A stretch of DNA of 5,228 bases, taken from an uncultured Clostridia bacterium. Its GTDB lineage: Bacteria > Bacillota > Clostridia > Oscillospirales > Oscillospiraceae. The translations under genes were made by a program, and so were the position numbers. The notes beneath the pieces are model-generated. The model searched no databases, was not told where the DNA came from, and was given only the letters and a program-made list of their open reading frames with translations. The stretch is from positions 1-5,228 of the forward strand of contig CALZCW010000062.1 of assembly GCA_945635805.1 (NCBI GenBank), given 5' to 3'. Below are positions 1 through 5,228 of this stretch, piece after piece. Position 1 is the stretch's first letter. Every line of letters starts with the position of its first letter.

Positions 1-293
1 GCCGCCTTCCCAATGAGCTCTCCGGCGGCGAGCAGCAGCGTGTGGCCATTGCCCGCGCCCTCATCAACAACCCCACCATGATCATTGCCGACGAGCCTAC
101 GGGCAACCTGGACCCGGCGCGTTCCTTTGAGATCATGCTCCTGCTGGAGCAGATCAACGCTCTGGGTACTACGGTCATGGTCGTTACCCACGAAAAGGGT
201 CTGGTGGACCGCTTCACCAAGCGCGTGGTTGCCATCGACGAGGGCCGCGTCATCAGCGACGGAATGGACGGGTATTACAACTATGAAGCATAA
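1..293 (+). CDS. ftsE: Cell division ATP-binding protein FtsE, 3' part
   Basis: ATPase subunit of the FtsEX complex, an ABC-type machine at the inner face of the membrane that transmits force to extracellular peptidoglycan hydrolases rather than moving a solute. Only the last 96 residues are present, in the frame whose first full codon is at base 3; the Walker A half lies upstream of the window. Visible in order are the ABC signature LSGGE (18-32) followed by QQRVAIARAL, the Walker B strand MIIADE (78-95) with its catalytic Glu, the D-loop GNLDP (102-116), and the switch (H-loop) His in VVTHEK at 189-191. The family is usually about 220-230 residues, so a little over half is missing. The gene ends at TAA 291-293 and overlaps the following ftsX by 11 nt, which is the main reason for choosing FtsE over LolD/MacB-type ATPases that share the same motifs. 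All key residues in view are intact. Confidence 0.93.
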   Translation, partial: RLPNELSGGEQQRVAIARALINNPTMIIADEPTGNLDPARSFEIMLLLEQINALGTTVMVVTHEKGLVDRFTKRVVAIDEGRVISDGMDGYYNYEA

Positions 294-1164
294 TAATTTC
301 GGTTATCTGATGGGCGAGGGCGTCCGGGCCATGTTCAAGCACGGCTTCATGTCCTTTGCCGCTATCTGCATCACGGTGGCCTGTCTGGTCATCATCAACA
401 GCTTTACGCTGATCTCCTACAACCTGGATCTGACCGTCGGCGAGGTCCAGAAGGAGCTTCGCATCGTCGTGTGCATCGACGAGAACTATACCGAGGCCGA
501 GTCCAAGAGCGTCGGCTCCGATATCAATCTGCTGCCCAACGTGGCCAACGCCGAATTTGTCTCCCGCCAGCAGGCGCTGGAGGACTTCATCGGCGACTCC
601 GACGAATCCCTGTTTGAGGGCCTGGATGCTGATGCCATGCGCGATCAGTACATTGTCACCCTTGTGGACAATGCCCAGGTCGCCGAGACCAAGGAGGCGC
701 TGGAAAACATCAACGGCGTCAGTGATGTCTATGCCGATATCGAGGTAGGAAACGCACTGGCGACGATCCGCACGGTGCTGTATATCGCCTCCATTGCCAT
801 TGCTGCCGTTCTGCTGATCGTCTCCCTGATCATCATCTCCAATACGATCCGTCTGGCCATGCTGGACCGGAGGGAGGAGATCGGCATTATGAAGATGGTG
901 GGTGCCACCAACAGCTTTATCCGCTTCCCGTTCTTTGTGGAAGGCTTCTTCCTGGGCCTGTTCGGCGCAGTATTTTCCTTCTTCATCGAATGGGGCCTCT
1001 ATGAGGTTTTGCGTAAGGCGATTATGAATACGGGCCTTGAGGTCCTCACCATTGTACCGTTCACCGATGTGCTTGTTCCCATGGCGCTGGTCTGCGGCGT
1101 TGCCGGCTTTGTCATCGGCATTTTCGGCAGCGTGATGTCCATCCGCCGTTTCCTCAAGGTATAA
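283..1164 (+). CDS. ftsX: Cell division protein FtsX (permease-like subunit)
   Basis: Integral membrane partner of FtsE; its large extracellular loop contacts and activates a cell-wall hydrolase. The product is 293 residues, normal for Gram-positive FtsX (about 295-310). Layout: short cytoplasmic N-terminus, TM1 about residues 22-46, an extracellular domain about 47-160 rich in Asp/Glu, TM2 about 165-188, TM3 about 216-240 and TM4 about 262-286, giving the FtsX four-helix topology. Between TM2 and TM3 is the conserved cytoplasmic stretch RREEIGIMKMVGAT (196-209), the family hallmark thought to couple to FtsE. The start at 283 matches the usual FtsX N-terminus (GYLMGEGVRAMFKHG) and lies inside the end of ftsE. 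The frame stays open upstream to about base 85, but that extension overlaps the FtsE catalytic motifs and is not FtsX-like. The Shine-Dalgarno is weak (GGACGGG, 266-272), so translation is probably coupled to ftsE. Confidence 0.95.
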   Translation: MKHNNFGYLMGEGVRAMFKHGFMSFAAICITVACLVIINSFTLISYNLDLTVGEVQKELRIVVCIDENYTEAESKSVGSDINLLPNVANAEFVSRQQALEDFIGDSDESLFEGLDADAMRDQYIVTLVDNAQVAETKEALENINGVSDVYADIEVGNALATIRTVLYIASIAIAAVLLIVSLIIISNTIRLAMLDRREEIGIMKMVGATNSFIRFPFFVEGFFLGLFGAVFSFFIEWGLYEVLRKAIMNTGLEVLTIVPFTDVLVPMALVCGVAGFVIGIFGSVMSIRRFLKV

Positions 1165-1184
1165 GGGAGCGGGCGTCTTTCCCC

Positions 1185-1193
1185 GGAAAGGAG
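1185..1193 (+). promoter_or_regulatory. Ribosome binding site of the M23 gene
   Basis: GGAAAGGAG includes a strong AAGGAG core (1188-1193). Two in-frame ATG codons follow, at 1198 and 1201. The core is only 4 nt from the first and 7 nt from the second, so the second ATG is better spaced and may be the main start. The choice changes the protein by one Met only. Confidence 0.75.
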
Positions 1194-1197
1194 ACCT

Positions 1198-2466
1198 ATG
1201 ATGTATAAGTACAGAAGAGCCATTATTTCCGTTATCGCGCTGTTGCTGGTGATCTCGCTCCTGGCTGGCTTCGTGGTCATGCTGGTCAACGCCAAGACCT
1301 CCTCCGAGATCCAGGCAGAAATCGACGAGCTGGAGAAGAAATCCGACGAGCTTGCCTCCCAGCGCGAGGACCTGGAAAATGAGATCGCACAGAATGAAAG
1401 CCAGACTCTGGACCTGGTGCAGCAGAAGTCCCAGGTGGACCGGGATATTGAGCTGACCCGGCAGGAGATCGAGCTGGTCAACGAGCAGATCCACCAGTAC
1501 AACCTGCTGATCTCTGAAAAGCAGGCGGAGCTGGATGAACTGAAAGCCGAGCAGGATGACCTGTTTGAGCGCTATAAGCTGCGTATGCGCGCTATGCAGG
1601 AGCGCGGCGAGGTGACCTTCTGGTCTGTCCTCCTGGAGGCTGACAGCTTTGCTGATATGCTCAACTGCCGTGCCATGATCGAGGAGATCGCAAAGACCGA
1701 TCAGCGCATGATGGATGAAATGCGCGAGCTTTCGGCGCAGGTGCTGGAAGCCAAGGATGCTCTGGCCCAGGAAAAGATCAAGCTGGAGGAGACCAAGGTG
1801 GAACTCAATACCGCGGAAGAAGAGCTGGATGAGAAGCGTGCCGAATCTGACGCGCTGCTGGCAGAACTCAATGCCAACCGTGCTGAGCTTATCGAGGCCG
1901 CGGAAAAATATGAGGAAGAGGAGGCCGCCCTCAGCGACCAGATCGCTGCCCTGGAGGCGGAGCGCACCGAAGCTCTGCGACAGGAATGGCTGGCTGCCCA
2001 TCCGCCTGAGACGAGCAACAGTAACGGCGGCGGAGAGAGCAGCGGCGAGGTCACCTATCCCAGCACCAACGAGAGCTTCCTGTTCCCGGTGGACCGCAGC
2101 GGCTTTGTAATGTATACCAGCACCTACGGTTACCGCGTCCACCCCATCACCGGTAACTATTCCTTCCACAACGGCCTGGATCTGGCCAGCTATCAGGGTA
2201 CGCCGATCTACGCCAGCAAGAGCGGCACCGTTACCACCGCTACCTACAATTATGCCTATGGCTACTATGTGACCATCAACCACTATGACGGCTTCTCCAC
2301 TCTTTATGGCCATATGACCAACTACGTGGTCAGCGAGGGCGACTACGTTGAGCAGGGACAGGTCATCGGTTATGTCGGCTCTACCGGCTATTCCACCGGC
2401 CCTCACCTGCATTTCACCATCTACTATAACGGCTCGACGGTCAACCCCGCCGCCTACATAGGCTAA
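1198..2466 (+). CDS. Secreted coiled-coil M23 peptidase, probable FtsEX-activated murein hydrolase
   Basis: Predicted peptidoglycan DD- or cross-bridge endopeptidase acting outside the membrane. The product is 422 residues, numbered from the ATG at 1198. Residues 3-7 are basic, 8-30 form a hydrophobic segment, and V-N-A at 30-32 could be a signal peptidase I site; an uncleaved anchor is also possible. About 36-265 is almost pure Glu/Lys/Gln/Leu coiled coil, interrupted near 136-158 by a hydrophobic patch (TFWSVLLEADSFADML) typical of the PcsB/CwlO/EnvC coiled-coil family. A Gly/Ser/Asn linker (about 268-293) leads to an M23 (LytM) domain, 295-422. The zinc ligands look complete: H324 and D328 (HNGLD) and H405 (HLH), with catalytic H372 (YGH) and H403, spaced as in S. 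aureus LytM. The gene lies 33 nt after ftsX with a strong RBS, so co-expression with ftsEX is expected. Activation by FtsX is inferred from family and position. The name EnvC would mislead, because EnvC has lost its zinc site. Confidence 0.9.
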   Translation: MMYKYRRAIISVIALLLVISLLAGFVVMLVNAKTSSEIQAEIDELEKKSDELASQREDLENEIAQNESQTLDLVQQKSQVDRDIELTRQEIELVNEQIHQYNLLISEKQAELDELKAEQDDLFERYKLRMRAMQERGEVTFWSVLLEADSFADMLNCRAMIEEIAKTDQRMMDEMRELSAQVLEAKDALAQEKIKLEETKVELNTAEEELDEKRAESDALLAELNANRAELIEAAEKYEEEEAALSDQIAALEAERTEALRQEWLAAHPPETSNSNGGGESSGEVTYPSTNESFLFPVDRSGFVMYTSTYGYRVHPITGNYSFHNGLDLASYQGTPIYASKSGTVTTATYNYAYGYYVTINHYDGFSTLYGHMTNYVVSEGDYVEQGQVIGYVGSTGYSTGPHLHFTIYYNGSTVNPAAYIG

Positions 2467-2479
2467 ATCAAAAAACATT

Positions 2480-2508
2480 CCCAGAGTCTGCATTTTGCAG
2501 ACTCTGGG
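2480..2508. terminator. Perfect 13-bp hairpin between the M23 and S41 genes
   Basis: Arms CCCAGAGTCTGCA (2480-2492) and TGCAGACTCTGGG (2496-2508) are exact reverse complements around a TTT loop. On the + strand the following bases (TATATTCGCAATTT) are only partly T-rich, so termination there would be weak or partial. Read on the - strand, the same stem is followed by AATGTTTTTTGATTT, a much better U-tract. It may therefore attenuate + transcription between the two peptidase genes, block antisense reading, or protect the 3' end of the upstream mRNA. The dyad is certain; the role is inferred. Confidence 0.6.
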
Positions 2509-2532
2509 TATATTCGCAATTTGGAGTGAGTT

Positions 2533-3747
2533 ATGAAACACCTGACTAAAATTTTGATTTGTGTTCTGCTGATCGCTGCCGTGGCCCTGTCTGCGGTGGG
2601 CTGCGGCCTGAACGGGGAACTGCTGAACCGTATTAAGGACCAGCGGAATGAGACGGCTGCCGCTGAAACGGAGGAAAACGCCGATTACCAGAAGAAACTG
2701 GATGAAATTTTGAATATTCTGAACACCTATTACGTTGACGACTACTCAACGGAGGACCTGGGAGACTATCTCGCGGAGGCGGCCATTGCCTCCACCGGTG
2801 ACCGTTGGAGCTACTATATCAGCGCCGACGAGTATTCGGCCTATCTGGAAAGTAACGCCAACGCCTATGTGGGCATCGGCGTGACCATCCAGCTTGTGGA
2901 GGAAACCGACCCGGGCTTTACCATCGTGTCGGTCACCCATGAAAGCCCTGCCGAGGAAGCAGGTCTTCAGATCGGCGATATGATCGTTGATGTGGAGGGA
3001 CAAAACGCTGTGGAACTGGGTATGACCGGCACCCAGCAGCTTGTCCGCGGGGAAGAGGGAACGGACGTGACCATCACCGTTGAGCGTGACGGTCAGCGCT
3101 TTGACGTGACCATTACCCGCCGCATTATCGAGGTGGACGTGGTAGTCTATGAGCTGCTGGAAAGCGGCGAGGGCTATATTAAGATCAACAATTTTGACAC
3201 CCACTGCGCCCGGGACACCATTGCCGCCATCGAGGACCTGTGCGGCCAGGGCGCGACGGCTCTGATCTTTGACCTGCGCTTCAACCCCGGCGGCATGAAA
3301 GACGAGCTGGTGGAGGTGCTGGATTACCTGCTGCCGGAAGGCCCTCTGTTCCGTTCCGTGAATTACAAGGGCGAGGAAGAGGTAGACTACTCCGACGAAG
3401 ATTATTTGGATATGCCCATGGCCGTTATCATCAACGACGATTCCTATTCTGCTGCGGAGTTTTTTGCCGCCGCTCTGCAGGAATACGGCGCGGGCGTTAT
3501 CGTCGGCACCCAGACCTGCGGCAAGGCCAACTATCAGCAGACTTTCCGCCTCAGTGACGGCTCTGCCATCGCCATCTCCACGGGCCACTATCAGACGCCC
3601 AACGGCGTGACCCTGGACGGCATCGGCGTGACGCCGGATGTCATTGTGGAGGTGGACGAGGAAACCTATCTCAACCTCTATTATGAGAAGGTGGAAAAGG
3701 ATGACGACACCCAATTACAGGCGGCAATCAGCGCTCTGCATAAATAA
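2533..3747 (+). CDS. S41 family C-terminal processing peptidase, predicted lipoprotein with PDZ domain
   Basis: Serine protease of the CtpA/CtpB/Prc family, acting outside the cytoplasmic membrane on exported proteins. The 404-residue product starts with a lipoprotein-like signal: K3/K6, hydrophobic 7-22 and a lipobox-like AVGC ending at C24; Ala at -3 is a less common choice. A flexible Asn/Glu-rich segment follows, then the N-terminal helical part with YYVDDYS and TGDRWSYY, a PDZ domain about 113-200 starting at GIGV, and the protease core with the family motif DLRFNPGG (247-254). The catalytic triad can be placed by family spacing: S306 (YSAAE), K331 (TCGK) and Q335, with Ser-Lys 25 apart and Lys-Gln 4 apart as in Prc and CtpB. 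The SD GGAG (2523-2526) lies 6 nt before the ATG. B. subtilis ctpB also neighbours ftsEX, which supports a conserved linkage. The substrate is unknown; the adjacent M23 hydrolase is a candidate by analogy with P. aeruginosa CtpA, which degrades M23 endopeptidases. A sporulation role as for CtpB cannot be judged from this window. Confidence 0.92.
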   Translation: MKHLTKILICVLLIAAVALSAVGCGLNGELLNRIKDQRNETAAAETEENADYQKKLDEILNILNTYYVDDYSTEDLGDYLAEAAIASTGDRWSYYISADEYSAYLESNANAYVGIGVTIQLVEETDPGFTIVSVTHESPAEEAGLQIGDMIVDVEGQNAVELGMTGTQQLVRGEEGTDVTITVERDGQRFDVTITRRIIEVDVVVYELLESGEGYIKINNFDTHCARDTIAAIEDLCGQGATALIFDLRFNPGGMKDELVEVLDYLLPEGPLFRSVNYKGEEEVDYSDEDYLDMPMAVIINDDSYSAAEFFAAALQEYGAGVIVGTQTCGKANYQQTFRLSDGSAIAISTGHYQTPNGVTLDGIGVTPDVIVEVDEETYLNLYYEKVEKDDDTQLQAAISALHK

Positions 3748-3750
3748 TGC

Positions 3751-3780
3751 TTGACAGAAGCAGCACCTTTCTTCTATAAT
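3751..3780 (+). promoter_or_regulatory. Consensus sigma-A promoter of greA-lysS
   Basis: A perfect -35 TTGACA (3751-3756) and a perfect -10 TATAAT (3775-3780) are separated by 18 bp, one more than the optimum. No extended -10 TG is present. The predicted start is near 3787-3789, giving a leader of roughly 33-35 nt before the greA ATG. The -35 starts only 4 bases after the S41 stop codon, so greA-lysS should have its own strong housekeeping transcription regardless of read-through from the division genes. Confidence 0.85.
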
Positions 3781-3808
3781 CATTGCGCATAATTTAAGTT
3801 TTAGCGTT

Positions 3809-3813
3809 GGAGG
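3809..3813 (+). promoter_or_regulatory. Ribosome binding site of greA
   Basis: GGAGG sits 8 nt before the ATG at 3822 and decides the start. The frame also contains a TTG at 3807, but that codon overlaps the Shine-Dalgarno itself and would add five residues not found in GreA. Confidence 0.85.
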
Positions 3814-3821
3814 TTTTTGGC

Positions 3822-4301
3822 ATGGCAAAAGAATACAAACTGACCAGGGAACGCCTGAAGGCTCTGGAGGAAGAGCTGAACTACCTGAAGACCACCAGAG
3901 AGAAAGAAGTTGCGGAACAGATCAAAGAGGCCCGTTCTTTCGGCGATCTCTCGGAGAACAGCGAGTATGACGAGGCGAAAAATGAACAGGCCAAGCTCTA
4001 TGGCCGGATCGCGGAGATCGAGAACATTCTGACCTACGCGGTTGTCATCGACGAGACGACGGATGCCGAGGCAGAGGACCGTGTCGGTCTGGGCTGCACC
4101 GTTAAGGTGCGTGACATTGAATTTGACGAGACTGACGTTTTCGCCATTGTCGGCTCCCAGGAGGCCAACCCCATGGAGAAGCGCATTTCCGATGATTCTC
4201 CCTTCGGCAAGGCGATGCTGGGCAGGCGCATCGGCGACATCGTGGAGGTTGAGGCCCCTGTCGGTGTGATCAAATTTGAGATTCTGGACGTAAATAGATA
4301 A
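3822..4301 (+). CDS. greA: Transcription elongation factor GreA
   Basis: Binds RNA polymerase through the secondary channel and stimulates cleavage of backtracked RNA, rescuing stalled complexes. The product is 159 residues, matching the family length of about 158. The N-terminal half (about 5-76) is the antiparallel coiled coil; its tip carries GDLSENSEY (41-49), with D42 and E45 at the positions of the Mg-coordinating acidic pair D41/E44 of E. coli GreA, so cleavage activity should be intact. The C-terminal FKBP-like domain (about 83-159) ends with the family signature DDSPFGKAMLGRRIGD (124-139). It is driven by the consensus promoter directly upstream and probably cotranscribed with lysS 41 nt downstream, a pairing common in Clostridia. 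Gfh-type inhibitory paralogues are unlikely given the canonical tip. Confidence 0.97.
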   Translation: MAKEYKLTRERLKALEEELNYLKTTREKEVAEQIKEARSFGDLSENSEYDEAKNEQAKLYGRIAEIENILTYAVVIDETTDAEAEDRVGLGCTVKVRDIEFDETDVFAIVGSQEANPMEKRISDDSPFGKAMLGRRIGDIVEVEAPVGVIKFEILDVNR

Positions 4302-4314
4302 AAATAATTGAAAG

Positions 4315-4328
4315 CTGCCTGCGGGCAG
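4315..4328 (+). other. Small UNCG-loop hairpin ahead of lysS
   Basis: CTGCC (4315-4319) pairs with GGCAG (4324-4328) around the loop TGCG, which fits the extra-stable C(UNCG)G tetraloop class in RNA. It lies in the greA-lysS gap and ends 4 nt before the GGAGAGG Shine-Dalgarno. The following bases (AAATGG) are not a U-tract, so it is not an intrinsic terminator; a role in translation or mRNA stability is possible but unproven. Confidence 0.4.
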
Positions 4329-4332
4329 AAAT

Positions 4333-4339
4333 GGAGAGG
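4333..4339 (+). promoter_or_regulatory. Ribosome binding site of lysS
   Basis: GGAGAGG precedes the ATG at 4343; its GGAG core is 6 nt away. An in-frame ATG at 4331 overlaps this site and has no Shine-Dalgarno of its own, so 4343 is preferred. Confidence 0.75.
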
Positions 4340-4342
4340 AAT

Positions 4343-5228
4343 ATGGCAAAGTTTGTACCCCAGGAGGAGCTGTCCCTGGTCGACCAGGTGCGGATCCGCA
4401 GAGAAAAGCTGGAGCAGCTGCGTCAGGAGGGGCGGGACCCCTTCGCGCAGACGAAGTTTGACGTCACGGCCACCGCTGCCGGGATTAAGGAACATTTTGA
4501 GCAGATGGAAGGCTCTTCCGTCGCTGTGGCAGGCCGCCTGATGAGCAAGCGCGGCATGGGCAAGGTCATTTTCTGCGATTTGCAGGACGACACCGGCCGC
4601 ATTCAGCTCTATTTGAAGTTTGACGAGATGGAGCAGGCGGAGTTTGAGGACTGCCGCAAGCTGGACATCGGCGATATTGTCGGTGTCAACGGTGACGTTT
4701 TCCGCACCCAGCGGGGCGAAATCTCCGTCCGCGCCCACAGCGTGACGCTGCTTTCCAAGGCCCTGCTGCCGCTGCCGGATAAATTCCACGGTCTGACCAA
4801 TGTGGAGACCCGCTACCGCCAGCGCTACGTGGATCTCATCGCCAATCCTGAGGTCAAGGAAACCTTTGTAAAGCGCAGCATGATCCTGCGTGAGCTGCGC
4901 GCATTTCTGGATTCCAAGGGCTTTTTGGAGGTGGATACCCCCATCCTGACGCCCTTTGAGATCGGCGCGTCAGCCCGTCCTTTCTTCACCCACCACAACA
5001 CCCTGAACATGGACATGGTCCTGCGCATCGAGACTGAGCTTTATCTGAAGCGGCTGGTGGTCGGCGGCATGGACCGGGTCTATGAGGTGGGCCGCATTTT
5101 CCGCAACGAGGGCATGGACCCCAAGCACAACCCGGAATTTACTACCATCGAGCTCTATCAGGCCTATACCGACTACCACGGCATGATGGACCTGGTGGAG
5201 GAGATGATGAAGACTGTCGCCCGGAAGG
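4343..5228 (+). CDS. lysS: Lysine--tRNA ligase (class II LysRS), 5' part
   Basis: Cytoplasmic aminoacyl-tRNA synthetase that charges tRNA-Lys with lysine using ATP. The first 295 residues are present; the reading frame runs open off the window end, and the family is usually about 490-510 residues, so motif 3 is outside. An N-terminal helix (about 8-30) is followed by an OB-fold anticodon-binding domain (about 58-140, including VAVAGRLMSKRGMGK). Then come the LysRS linker LPDKFHGLTNVETRYRQRY, class II motif 1 (helix and strand ending GFLEVDTPILTP), the lysine-pocket region with GASARPF (208-214) and THHN (216-219), and motif 2 FRNEG with R254 and E256, followed by HNPEF (262-266). Two places differ from E. 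coli LysRS: EIGASARPF for PGGASARPF and RIETELYLKRL for RIAPELYLKRL; both look like clade variants. No T-box or lysine riboswitch fits in the 41-nt upstream gap, so expression likely follows the greA promoter. Confidence 0.96.
   Translation, partial: MAKFVPQEELSLVDQVRIRREKLEQLRQEGRDPFAQTKFDVTATAAGIKEHFEQMEGSSVAVAGRLMSKRGMGKVIFCDLQDDTGRIQLYLKFDEMEQAEFEDCRKLDIGDIVGVNGDVFRTQRGEISVRAHSVTLLSKALLPLPDKFHGLTNVETRYRQRYVDLIANPEVKETFVKRSMILRELRAFLDSKGFLEVDTPILTPFEIGASARPFFTHHNTLNMDMVLRIETELYLKRLVVGGMDRVYEVGRIFRNEGMDPKHNPEFTTIELYQAYTDYHGMMDLVEEMMKTVARK

Noticed and set aside
85..282. Upstream extension of the ftsX frame
   Set aside because: The added 66 residues are Arg/Ser/Trp-rich, overlap the FtsE catalytic motifs in another frame, and the normal FtsX N-terminus begins at 283.
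1299..1992. Repetitive Glu/Lys/Gln-rich coding stretch as a possible DNA repeat
   Set aside because: The similarity is at the level of coiled-coil heptads in the protein; I see no exact tandem DNA repeat unit.
253..2541. A very long minus-strand open frame (762 codons) opposite ftsX and the M23 gene
   Set aside because: It runs across two clearly recognised plus-strand genes and the intergenic hairpin, starts at a GTG without a clear ribosome binding site, and its translation looks like the His/Leu/Gly/Asp-rich product of reading GC-biased codons backwards. It matches no family I know.
2746..3714. Minus-strand open frame of 322 codons opposite the S41 gene
   Set aside because: It lies wholly inside a gene with an intact catalytic triad and PDZ domain; composition is that of an antisense shadow.
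3807..3821. TTG start giving a five-residue longer GreA
   Set aside because: The TTG overlaps the GGAGG ribosome binding site; the ATG at 3822 has ideal spacing and gives the standard GreA N-terminus.
4302..4342. T-box or lysine riboswitch controlling lysS
   Set aside because: The greA-lysS gap is only 41 nt, far too short for either element, and no T-box core or terminator is present.
4034..4789. Minus-strand open frame of 251 codons opposite greA and lysS
   Set aside because: It spans two well-conserved housekeeping genes and the gap between them; no recognisable domain and no supporting promoter or ribosome binding site.

Overview
The window reads as a core-genome segment of a moderately high-GC (clearly above 50% by eye) Gram-positive anaerobe of the class Clostridia, most likely an Oscillospiraceae/Ruminococcaceae-type gut Firmicute. 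The reasons are the gene order ftsE-ftsX-M23 peptidase-S41 peptidase followed by greA-lysS, the strong purine-rich Shine-Dalgarno sites, a textbook sigma-A promoter, and the style of the GreA and LysRS sequences. This taxonomic call is inferred from protein and gene-order recognition only. All genes lie on the + strand and are packed tightly; no stretch over 80 bases is without a gene, and I see no tRNA, rRNA, CRISPR, insertion sequence or prophage signal.

Left block (1-3747), cell-envelope and division module: the 3' end of ftsE (ABC ATPase) overlaps complete ftsX (membrane partner) by 11 nt. After 33 nt comes a secreted coiled-coil protein with a C-terminal M23 (LytM-type) endopeptidase domain, then a 66-nt gap holding a perfect 13-bp hairpin, then a predicted lipoprotein S41 (C-terminal processing) protease with a PDZ domain. 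By analogy with FtsEX-PcsB, FtsEX-CwlO and FtsEX-EnvC, the likely logic is that FtsEX uses cytoplasmic ATP hydrolysis to switch the extracellular hydrolase on through its coiled coil, while the S41 protease acts in the same extracytoplasmic space and may trim or degrade envelope proteins, possibly the hydrolase itself.

Right block (3748-5228), information-processing module: a perfect-consensus -35/-10 promoter begins 4 bases after the S41 stop codon and should drive greA (transcript cleavage factor) and, 41 nt further on, lysS (class II lysyl-tRNA synthetase, cut off by the window end). A small UNCG-loop hairpin sits just ahead of the lysS ribosome binding site.

Nothing here amounts to a wholly new system. 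The points most worth a second look are the FtsEX-linked hydrolase whose M23 active site looks intact, its pairing with an S41 lipoprotein protease, the intergenic hairpin that has a better U-tract on the minus strand than on the plus strand, and the consensus promoter that separates the two modules.
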